Shown one piece after another: positions 57,201-64,000 of a stretch of DNA of 64,000 nucleotides. Source of the DNA: Phoebastria nigripes. Taxonomy: Eukaryota > Chordata > Aves > Procellariiformes > Diomedeidae. The stretch is from positions 1-64,000 of the forward strand of contig JAYKAV010002777.1 of the NCBI GenBank assembly GCA_035582835.1, in the 5' to 3' direction. The position numbers and the translations under genes are program-made. The stretch's first letter is position 1. Every line of letters begins with the position of its first letter. Below the pieces are notes generated by a model. It was given only the letters and a program-made list of their open reading frames with translations, did not search any database and was not told the DNA's origin.

Positions 57201-60200
57201 CTGATTAAAGCCTACAAGAACAGTGAGCTGCTGTATTGTTTCTTGCTTCTCCTGGTTGTTTCTTGGAGAGATGCCTGTCTGGGCAAGCGGGGCTGAGGAC
57301 AGCGGTGGTGAGGAAAAGTGTGTGGGAAGAGGAAGAGAGTGGGACTGACGAAGAAAGGAACTGGACGCTGNGTGAGGTCAGAGGTCTGGGAGAGGTGGCT
57401 TGTAGGTGGGGAGTTCCTCGGTGGCACTTGTTACTCTGAGGAAGGTGGCGGCGGTGGAAACTGCTGGGCAGAAATTCAGGTTGTGACCCAGAGCTTCTTG
57501 GTGAGCGACTGTCACCCTGCTGACTTCTCTGTGATTGACCTTCCTGGGTGTCCCAGGTGACAGGGAGCTGTGGTGAGAGGTGTTTGTGGGGAGTGTGTCA
57601 CTATGGGATTTCTCAAGAAGCCAGTGGAGCTCTTGCGGGTTTGTGCAGTGGCCCCTGGGGCACTGGATGCGGTAGGACTCCTCTGCTGAGTGAGGTGCGC
57701 CAGGTGGATCATCTCTGCCCGCGTGTATCTGGAGGTACTGGTGCTGCTTTTCACAGACTAAAGCTGGGAGAGCTCCTGCAGTGGGTGAAAATATCAGGTA
57801 GTACACCCAAGAGAGCTGAAGATCTCTGGAGATGCGGTGCACCAGTACAGATGCTTCAAATATTGCTTTACTGCTTTTCTGTACCCAGGGAGTGTTGTCA
57901 ATATTAATGGATATGGATTTTCTGTTATTTAATCTGTCTACTGGTTTCTTGTACTTGACTAGAAAATGAAGATGCAGGGCATGAAGAAGTGTTAAAAAGC
58001 TGAGACTTCTCACGCTGCATAAACCAACAATGTTTTCAGTCTCTGGAAACTATTTGCAGTGGTGAAAGGGAGTGCTGGACCAGTATGGTGATAAGTACTC
58101 TGAGACATTCTGTGTGTTCCAGTTAAGGTGCTGCCGCCTGCAAATGTGTCAGTAACAGTGACAGAGAACCAAGAGTATGAACTGAGGTGGATAAAACACA
58201 CTTTGCAATATANCTTCATAAAACAGAGATACCAAGTCGAGTACTGGAAAAACAACCAATACGAAAAGGTAAGTCTTAGAAAGTGCAGGGGTCCTGGATT
58301 TCTCTTTGCTGGGCAAATGGGAAAAGCAGTTCCTCTCACCTCTGTCATTTGTGCTTCTTTCTTCTCCCCAGACTCTCCAGAAGTTAAATATCAGCAATGA
58401 TGAACCTCCCTTCATCTTCACCCTGCAGATGCTGGCATCATCTACGGAATATAGGGGGAAAATGCGTGCAAGGGTGAATACGCCTCTGGATTATGAGGGG
58501 CCTTGGAGTGAATGGAGTGAGGAGTTCACCTGGAAGACTGAGAATGGTACTTTTCGTGTAGGCTACTTCTGTAAGATTTTGTGGACTGTTAATGGCTGAA
58601 CTGCCTCTGCAGAAAAATACATTTGCTCAGCTGGGGTTGAAGTTCGGTCCAGCCACGAGCTAGCTGGGGTCGCTTAACAAGGTAGCTGTCCTGTCTGCAT
58701 CCTTGCAGTACAGCAGCAATGCTAATGAAGGAGGTGAGCAGGAATGACCTTTTGAGCTTCCTTCCTCCTTCCCTTCACAAGGTGAGTACAACCAACCNTA
58801 AAGGTTTCCACATGGAGAATCAAGCAAAGATCCTGCCCAAAAGATCATCCTTGTTTCCTGGTTCCAGTAGTCCATTCTGCTACCAGTGACTGAAGAGCCC
58901 GAGACTGCAAGAAGACAGAATATGAGACATCGGTCTTTTACATTTGCAGAGTGACTATAGGGTTGCGTAAAACACGCGGTGGCGTCTAGTGGAGATAGGA
59001 ACCTTTACATGTTTTTGCTGTTTCTGGACTTAGAGGCAGAATGTCTGCTGTCATATGGTCTTGTGCCCAAAGTAATACGATCTTATATGATTTGTCCTGA
59101 GGAAGCTGGTAGTGGTAAGACAGTAAGCAAACTTTGATGAGTGTACTTGGGAAGAAATTGTTAAGTGTTGATGATCAGTTATGGCCGTTAGCAGAGGAAG
59201 CTCTTTCTTAGAAAATCTCTGAGACCCCACCTCTTCAGGACTGTACAGAGTAAGGCAGACCTACGATGCCTGAAGACATGCCTGTTGTTCATGGTGGAGT
59301 AAGGTACCTAACCATCTTTTTTATCAGCATAAATTGTTTACTCTGATGTCAGTAAAAAGTGAAAAAGAATCAGTAAAGGAAACGATGAACTCCTTTGGTC
59401 AGCAAGCTGTTCAGGCCACGTCTGGTCTCTCCCACTTTGGAGGGTATCCCAACAGTTTGAAGGCCTCTTGATCCTATCCCTTGACATGCCACCTACATTT
59501 CCCTGATCTGCTTGCATGAAGAGTGAGTGGAGTGAAAGACCTGTTATGGGAAGCAGCCACTCTGCAGGTGGATACTTATTTCTCTCTTCTCTGTTTCAGC
59601 TCTGTCACCAGTGGTTCTCCCAGTGATGCTCCCAGCTCTCACCATCACTTTGCTAATAGTTGCTTATTGCAGCTATAAGTATTTCCTCAGGTAGGCTTGC
59701 GTTGTGACTAGGAGATGTAGCAGCGTGTTGGCCACGCGGGTGGCCTAAAGCTGAGGCACTGCTTGTCCCCCGTGAGAGAGAGGTCTATGTGGAGATGAGC
59801 CTTGGTGTGCAATGGGCAGCCNTGTGCACGTCTGTGCAAGGGTGAGAGTTGGGTGGTGGTGTGCCAGGGCCTTGGCGGTGCCTCACCCTGCAGAGCAGCA
59901 CGCTGTACGGGGTGCAGTCTTTTCTGGTTGCAGCCATGTTGAGAAGCAAATCTTGAAAACTCTGTGGTGTTGTTGCAGGAGGAAGAAAATGTGGGAGGAA
60001 AAGATTCCAAACCCCAGCAAGAGTCTCCTGATCCAGAGCTACCTGGGGGTAAGAGNGAACTGTAGCTTGAAGGGTTCATTATTTCTCTCTCTTTTTTAGG
60101 CCTTCCAATAATCTTAAGAGCTCTTCTTGTCTCCTAGTCCACAATGAACAGATATCTTCATTAGTCTATGCCTTATTTTTGGGAGTAGTTCTGGTCATAC

Positions 60201-63200
60201 TCAACATAACTGTGATCTTATATTTATACTAGTAGACTTTTTTGTGTTGTGCTTGTCAGCATCACCATGATTTAAAATCAAGCTAGAAAATTTTCAGTAC
60301 TTTAAAATTTTAACTGACTGAAATAATCTAGTGTCATTAGCGAACTTCATCAGCTGGTGCTTTCATTCATATCCAAATAGTAATCAACACTACTAATTCA
60401 GAGCTTTTTAGAATGGGGTGGTAGCCCTATTAAAGAAACTTTTATTTTAAGGAGCTGGATTTTCTTAAATAAATGTTACCATGTGCCTGTCTGTTACCAG
60501 GACAAGCATGCTTTATTGGAAATCGAGGAACACACTTAGACAGCATTTGGTCAAAGCTTCTTCCTCCCTTCTAAAAAAACCCAACATCTTGAAAGCGTGG
60601 TATAGGCATCTCTAGATTTTGGTGGTAGAAGTCTTCCAGTCTTGCAAGAGTAGCTAATTCAATAATGTGCCCACCCCAAAACACACACACACACANAGAC
60701 ATATTTTTCTGTAACAGTTGATTCTATTCTATGTTCATAAGGGATGGGTTACAGTAAGTANAGATACCTGGCAATCCAATGAGTATAATTTACAACATGG
60801 CCTTTGTGTGAGGCAAATGAGCACTTACAGTATCTACATTTGTGTGGGAGTNAAGAGTTAACATGTTTGTTAACCATCAAACATTTTTTATGTTGCTGTA
60901 AAATGGACTTTCATTGTAATGACCTGGTTTAATACATAATTTTCAAATAGATGGCAAAGACTAGGCATGGATTCTCTTGTGCCAGAAGACAAACTGGTTA
61001 TGCTTATGCTAAAGTCTCAAGNTAGTTTCTTTTGCCTGATCTCTACAGTAAAAACTGGAAACTTTTTCCCACTCTAAGAAGCACCTTAATAGCTTTGTTT
61101 CCTATCCCCCACCTGTTTCTCCATCCACAAGCACTCACTGCCTTAGTTTCATGGTTTTGAAGGATTCCATCCCTGCACTGAATTACCTTATCCCAAGTTT
61201 TGTAAACATCCCAGTAATTCTGTTTCTCTGGTCAGCTGGTACAGAATGACAGTCATTATACCCCCACAGGTGAAATATTGCCCAGAGTGTCCCCATATGG
61301 TGGGGGAGTAGACGCTGCACAAAGCAGTAGCTTTGACGTTTATTGTGGTAGGAACCTGCAGCATCTCTATGAGCTCTTTAAGGGAGCGGCTCCTGTCCCC
61401 TATGCTATGTAAAGTTAGAACAGAACAGAATAGAATAGAATAGTTCAGTTGAAAGGGACCTACAATGATCATCTAGTCCAACTGCCTGACCAATTCAGGG
61501 CTGACCAAAAGTTAAAGCATATTATTAAGGGCATTGTCCAAATGCCTCTGAAACACTGACAGGCTTGGGGCATTGGCCACCTCTCTAGGAAGCCTGTTAC
61601 AGTGTTTGACCACCCTCTCAGTAAAGAAATGCTTCCTAATGTCCAGTCTAAACCTCGGCTGGTGCAGCTTTGAACTATTCCCATGCGTCTTATCACTGGA
61701 TACCCAGGAGAAGAGATAAGCACCTCCCTCTCCACTTCCCCTCCTCAGGAAGCTGTAGAGGGCAATGAGGTTGCCCCTCAGCCTCTTTTTCTCCAAACTA
61801 GATAAAGCCAAAGTCCTTAGCTGCTCCTTATAGGACATTCCTTCCAGCTCTTTCACCAGCTTTGTTGCCCTCTCCTGGACGCATTCGAGTACCTTAANAT
61901 CCTTCTTAAATTGCGGGGCCCAGAACTGCACACAGTACTCAAGGTGAGGCCACACCATTGCTAAATACAGCGGGATAATCACCTCTTTTGACCAGCTGGT
62001 TATGCTGTGTTTGATGCACCCCAGGATGCGGTTTGCCCTCTTGGCTGCCAGGGCACACTGTGTGCAGAGGGCACACAATTTTACTTGTGCCCAGTGTCAT
62101 GTCTGCACGTCCCAGGTGCAGAATCCGTCATTTAGACTTGTTAAATTTCATTCCATTGATGATTGCCAAATGCTCCAATCTATCTCAATCTCTCCACAAG
62201 GCCTTTTGTCCCTCAAGAGAGTCAACAGCACCTCCAAGTTTGGTGTCGTCTGCAAACTTGCTAATGGTGCCTTCAACTCCTGCATCCAAATCNTTGATAA
62301 AAATATTGAACTGGCCCTAGAATTGAGCCCTGAGGTACACCACTGGTGACTGAACACCAGCCGGATGTAGCTCCATTCACTACAACCCTTTGAGCTCTGC
62401 CCTTCAGCCAGCACTTCACACAGCACACTGTGTACCTACTCATCTCACAGTTGGATAACTTGTCCAGAAGGATGCTGTGAGGACAGTATCAAAAGCCTTA
62501 CTAAAATAAATCCCCGTACATCCACTGCCTTCCCTTCATCCACTAGGCGGCTGACCTTGTCATAGAAGGATATCAAATTAGTTAAACAGGGCTCTTTCCC
62601 TTTGTGAACCCATGTTGACTGTGCCCGATGATTGCATTGTTCTTTAAATGCCTTTCAATAGCACCCAGTATGATCCTCTCCATAATTTTTCCAGGAACTG
62701 AGGTTAGACTAACAGGTCTGTAGTTTCCTGGGTCTTCCCTCATGCCCTTCTTGTAAATTGGAATAACATTGGCTAGCTTCCAGGCAGCAGGGACCTCCCC
62801 AGGCTCCCAAGACCTTTGGTAGATGATCAAAACGGGTCCTGCCGTAACATCCACTAGCTCCTTCAGTACTCTGGGATGAATCCCATCAGGCTCCATGGAC
62901 TTATGAACATTCAGCTGATACAGCTGGTCCCTTACAATTTCAGTGTCCACAAATAGAAGGTCACTGTTCCCGCACTCATAGTCCTCCGACTCAGAGGACT
63001 GGGCAGCCCAAGGCCTATCAGTATTATTAAAGACTGAGGCAAAAAAATGCATTGAATGCCTCTGTTTTTACTTCATCCCTATTAGTCAGGTGACTAATCA
63101 TCATCATCATCATCAACAAGTATTGGTCTAATGTTTTCTTTAGACCTCCTCTTGCTATTAACATACTTAAAAAAGCCCTTCTTTTTGTCTGATACAACAC

Positions 63201-64000
63201 TGGCCAGCTTCAACTCTAATTGAGCTTTGGCCTCTCCTGTCTTCTCCCTGCATATACAAACCACAGCTCTGTAATCTTCCTGTGAAGCCTGACCTTGCTT
63301 CTGGAGATCATACAATTTCTTTTTCCTCTTGAGCTGCAGGAGTTCCCTGTTCAGCCAAGCTGGTCATCTGCCCTGCTTGCGTGACTTATGACACACTGGA
63401 ATTGCCTGCTCCTGTGCTTTTAAAAGGTGGTTCTTAAAAACTGACCAGCACTCGTGGACTCCCAAGCCCTCAAAAGCAGATTCCCAGGGGACACTGCTAA
63501 GTAGCTCCCTGAATAGCTTAAAGTTTGCTCTCTTGAAATCCAAGGTAGCAACTCTGCTGTCCTTTTTTCTCATTACTCTGAAAACTTTAAACTCAACCAT
63601 TTCGTGATCACTGTGGCCAAGACAACCACCTACCATCACATCTTCCACGAGTCCTTCTCTATCCACAAATAACAAGTCTAGGAGGGCATCTTTCCTAGTT
63701 GGCTCACTGAGTACTTGTAGTTAGATCAGTGGTAAGGCAATACGGGTTTGAAGTAACTGTCTTCTGGAGAACAGAATACACCTTNTAGTCATATTAGTGA
63801 AGTTTTATCCCTATTGCCAGATGCTGTAGGCTCTCCTATTTGTTTTCTTTGTCCATGAGGCATGTATGGTTCTTGACTCTACTGCCAGTGAGACACTGCT
63901 CTTTTGTCATGTCTGCCTTTTCATTTTCAGAAAGTACATTTAGGAAACTGGCCAACAAGCAGCCAGCTGGACTTCAACAAATACAACCTTTCAGAGAAGA
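51182..64000 (+). CDS. CSF2RB: Cytokine receptor common beta subunit (12 exons seen, 3' end outside)
   Basis: Twelve GT-AG exons give 517 codons so far. The protein is the shared signalling chain of the IL-3, GM-CSF and IL-5 receptors at the surface of myeloid cells, acting through JAK2 and STAT5. Residues 1-24 are a signal peptide. Four receptor domains follow: about 25-128, 129-235 (ending in YSEWS 222-226), 236-333, and 334-440 (WSEWS 427-431). The membrane helix is about 443-464. [11 protein letters not shown] (476-486) is Box 1 and is nearly identical to the human protein. Human-like markers include EEECSPV and the D1 CYNDY. Each domain is made of two exons, the usual class I receptor pattern. 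The large cytoplasmic tail lies mostly beyond the window. Codon 364 contains an N and codon 123 has an N in a silent position. Confidence 0.95.
51790..51819 (+). repeat. (CTCC)n microsatellite at gap edge
   Basis: Seven or so CTCC units run straight into the N block. Confidence 0.9.
51820..51943. other. Assembly gap (124 N)
   Basis: Unknown bases inside a simple repeat. True length is unknown. A stop-free reading across the gap is an artefact. Confidence 0.98.
51944..52043 (+). repeat. (TCTTC)n then (TTCCC)n satellite
   Basis: Four TCTTC-type units followed by about sixteen uninterrupted TTCCC units. The strand is pure pyrimidine over 100 bases, so triplex (H-DNA) formation is possible, and together with the CTCC block it explains the failed assembly. 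Confidence 0.95.
53286..53415 (+). CDS. CSF2RB: CSF2RB exon 2 (domain 1)
   Basis: 130 nt encoding residues 24-66, with [18 protein letters not shown], the first disulfide pair of domain 1. Two acceptors are possible (before 53286 or 53288). The first is used because only it keeps the cysteines in frame. Donor GTAAGT. Confidence 0.92.
53416..55426 (+). other. CSF2RB: CSF2RB intron 2
   Basis: 2.0 kb with several N calls (53817, 53994, 54058, 54215). A 95-codon minus-strand open frame (54521-54808) has no recognised domain. No named repeat is seen. Confidence 0.75.
55427..55611 (+). CDS. CSF2RB: CSF2RB exon 3 (domain 1)
   Basis: 185 nt encoding residues 67-128. It has CKCQTEN and [11 protein letters not shown] with one N-glycosylation sequon (NTT). 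The N at 55595 is the third base of a Val codon and is silent. Donor GTAAGG. Confidence 0.93.
55933..56081 (+). CDS. CSF2RB: CSF2RB exon 4 (domain 2)
   Basis: 149 nt encoding residues 129-178. It starts [14 protein letters not shown] (NLS sequon) and contains DFLLTWKAS and [15 protein letters not shown], matching human common beta. Donor GTAAGA. Confidence 0.95.
56467..56483 (+). repeat. Poly-T run in CSF2RB intron 4
   Basis: Seventeen T in a row, 75 bases before the exon 5 acceptor. It is too far to be the polypyrimidine tract itself. Confidence 0.9.
56559..56730 (+). CDS. CSF2RB: CSF2RB exon 5 (domain 2, WSXWS-like)
   Basis: 172 nt encoding residues 179-235. The YVARVRARP strand and YSEWS (222-226) occupy the WSXWS position of domain 2. 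The first Trp is replaced by Tyr, and human also has a degenerate motif in this domain. Donor GTAGCG is non-typical. Confidence 0.93.
56827..56959 (+). CDS. CSF2RB: CSF2RB exon 6 (domain 3)
   Basis: 133 nt encoding residues 236-279, with [20 protein letters not shown] matching the start of human domain 3. Of two overlapping donors, GTACGT after 56959 is the one that keeps frame with EEECSPV in the next exon. Confidence 0.92.
57062..57222 (+). CDS. CSF2RB: CSF2RB exon 7 (domain 3)
   Basis: 161 nt encoding residues 280-333, including EEECSPV, a CEIPV strand, an NSS sequon and [19 protein letters not shown]. Acceptor TTTTTTTCCCCTTAG, donor GTGAGC. Confidence 0.95.
57223..58122 (+). other. CSF2RB: CSF2RB intron 7
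   Basis: Exactly 900 bases. It contains a 211-codon open frame on the opposite strand (57378-58013) for which I recognise no domain. One N at 57371. Confidence 0.8.
58123..58268 (+). CDS. CSF2RB: CSF2RB exon 8 (domain 4, ligand-binding B'-C' loop)
   Basis: 146 nt encoding residues 334-382. [23 protein letters not shown] aligns without gaps to human domain 4. Tyr363, x364, Phe365 and Ile366 fall on the human B'-C' cytokine-contact residues. The codon at 58212-58214 is ANC, so residue 364 may be Asn, Ser, Thr or Ile. Donor GTAAGT. Confidence 0.93.
58372..58546 (+). CDS. CSF2RB: CSF2RB exon 9 (domain 4, WSEWS)
   Basis: 175 nt encoding residues 383-440. It carries the perfect WSEWS (427-431), and Tyr423 just before it corresponds to the human F'-G' contact tyrosine. 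Ends TWKTEN plus G, donor GTACTT. Confidence 0.95.
58547..59599 (+). other. CSF2RB: CSF2RB intron 9
   Basis: 1.05 kb, nothing recognised. One N at 58798. Acceptor CTCTTCTCTGTTTCAG. Confidence 0.8.
59600..59690 (+). CDS. CSF2RB: CSF2RB exon 10 (transmembrane)
   Basis: 91 nt encoding residues 441-470. The hydrophobic run from about 443 to 464 ([20 protein letters not shown]) is the single membrane helix, followed by CSYKYFLR, a basic inner border. Confidence 0.94.
59979..60048 (+). CDS. CSF2RB: CSF2RB exon 11 (Box 1)
   Basis: 70 nt encoding residues 471-494. [18 protein letters not shown] contains Box 1 (IPNPS), the JAK2-docking motif. It ends in phase 0 before GTAAGA, with an N five bases after the donor GT. 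Confidence 0.95.
60680..60695 (+). repeat. (AC)n microsatellite
   Basis: Eight AC units ending at an N (60696). Confidence 0.9.
61424..63722 (-). mobile_element. Decayed 5'-truncated CR1 LINE, antisense in CSF2RB intron 11
   Basis: Read on the minus strand, 63722 to 61424 gives successive parts of the CR1 ORF2 protein: end of the endonuclease ([13 protein letters not shown]), the linker, reverse transcriptase ([19 protein letters not shown], and the catalytic FADD at 62256-62245) and the C-terminal region (RPHLEYC-like [14 protein letters not shown]). It is broken by a stop near 63361, a frame change between about 63094 and 63052 and at least one more between 62582 and 62078. The 5' half, including ORF1, is absent. 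The 3' end carries (ATTCT/GTTCT)n at 61424-61443 rather than the 8-bp tail seen at base 1, so it is a different CR1 lineage. No target-site duplication is seen, as usual for CR1. Confidence 0.93.
63097..63114 (-). repeat. (GAT)n expansion inside CR1
   Basis: Six consecutive GAT triplets on the minus strand (ATC on the plus) extend an Asp run in the decayed CR1 frame. It is close to the point where the frame is lost. Confidence 0.8.
63931..64000 (+). CDS. CSF2RB: CSF2RB exon 12, start of cytoplasmic tail (partial)
   Basis: After a good acceptor (TTTTCATTTTCAG) the phase-0 frame reads [20 protein letters not shown] and SEK, open to the window edge. The phase fits exon 11. I do not recognise a strict match to the human tail here, which is poorly conserved near Box 1, so assignment rests on splice signals, phase and position. 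Confidence 0.75.

Larger units (their letters stand above)
60049..63930 (+). other. CSF2RB: CSF2RB intron 11
   Basis: 3.9 kb, of which 2.3 kb is an antisense CR1. The first 1.4 kb holds an (AC)n run at 60680-60695 and several N calls. Acceptor TTTTCATTTTCAG. Confidence 0.85.

Noticed and set aside
61512..63675. Host gene on the minus strand in CSF2RB intron 11
   Set aside because: The conceptual pieces are CR1 endonuclease/reverse transcriptase segments broken by stops and frame changes, so this is a dead LINE and not a host gene.
1..64000. tRNA, rRNA, snRNA or other structured RNA genes
   Set aside because: No cloverleaf, A/B-box pair outside the SINE relics or snRNA core motif was seen by eye on either strand. 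A covariance-model search was not possible.

Overview
This is vertebrate nuclear DNA, and everything in it points to a bird. There are CR1 LINEs, including a plus-strand CR1 3' end made of the avian 8-bp ATTCTATG tail at the very start. There is a 577-bp solo retroviral LTR of a type I remember from neoavian (non-galliform) genomes, ancient MIR-like SINE relics, compact introns and isolated N calls typical of a draft assembly. Species cannot be fixed from the sequence. Placement outside Galloanserae rests only on my recollection of the LTR family.

Three protein-coding genes are present in the order known from human 22q12.3. (1) PVALB (alpha-parvalbumin) is on the minus strand. Its four coding exons between 3115 and 11186 splice into a complete 110-residue protein with both EF-hand loops intact. 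A TATA box lies 134 bp upstream of the start, and two CpG-dense islands without a recognisable gene lie further upstream (12235-12480 and 13300-13660). (2) NCF4 (p40phox) is on the plus strand, 37212-46736. Ten coding exons give 350 codons with PX, SH3 and PB1 domains. (3) CSF2RB (common beta subunit of the GM-CSF/IL-3/IL-5 receptors) is on the plus strand from 51182 past the window end. Eleven coding exons carry the signal peptide, four fibronectin/cytokine-receptor domains, the transmembrane segment and Box 1. A twelfth exon, starting at 63931, opens the rest of the cytoplasmic tail.

Layout: 1-3100 holds repeats (CR1 tail, LTR, MIR relic) and the PVALB 3' end. 3115-11330 is PVALB. 11.3-37.2 kb is about 26 kb of intergenic DNA with CpG islands, microsatellites, a minus-strand CR1 remnant near 27 kb and several older repeats. 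37.2-47.5 kb is NCF4. 47.5-51.1 kb is intergenic. 51.1-64.0 kb is CSF2RB, which has a 124-base assembly gap inside a pyrimidine-rich satellite in intron 1 and a 2.3-kb decayed antisense CR1 in intron 11.

NCF4 and CSF2RB are both myeloid genes: the first is a regulatory subunit of the phagocyte NADPH oxidase, and the second is the signalling chain of cytokines that drive and prime those cells. PVALB is a muscle and neuron calcium buffer with no evident functional link to them. I found no previously undescribed biological system. The most useful second-look items are a substituted ligand-contact residue in CSF2RB, the gene-less CpG islands, an extended NCF4 C-terminus, a 211-codon antisense ORF in a CSF2RB intron and several diverged unnamed repeats.
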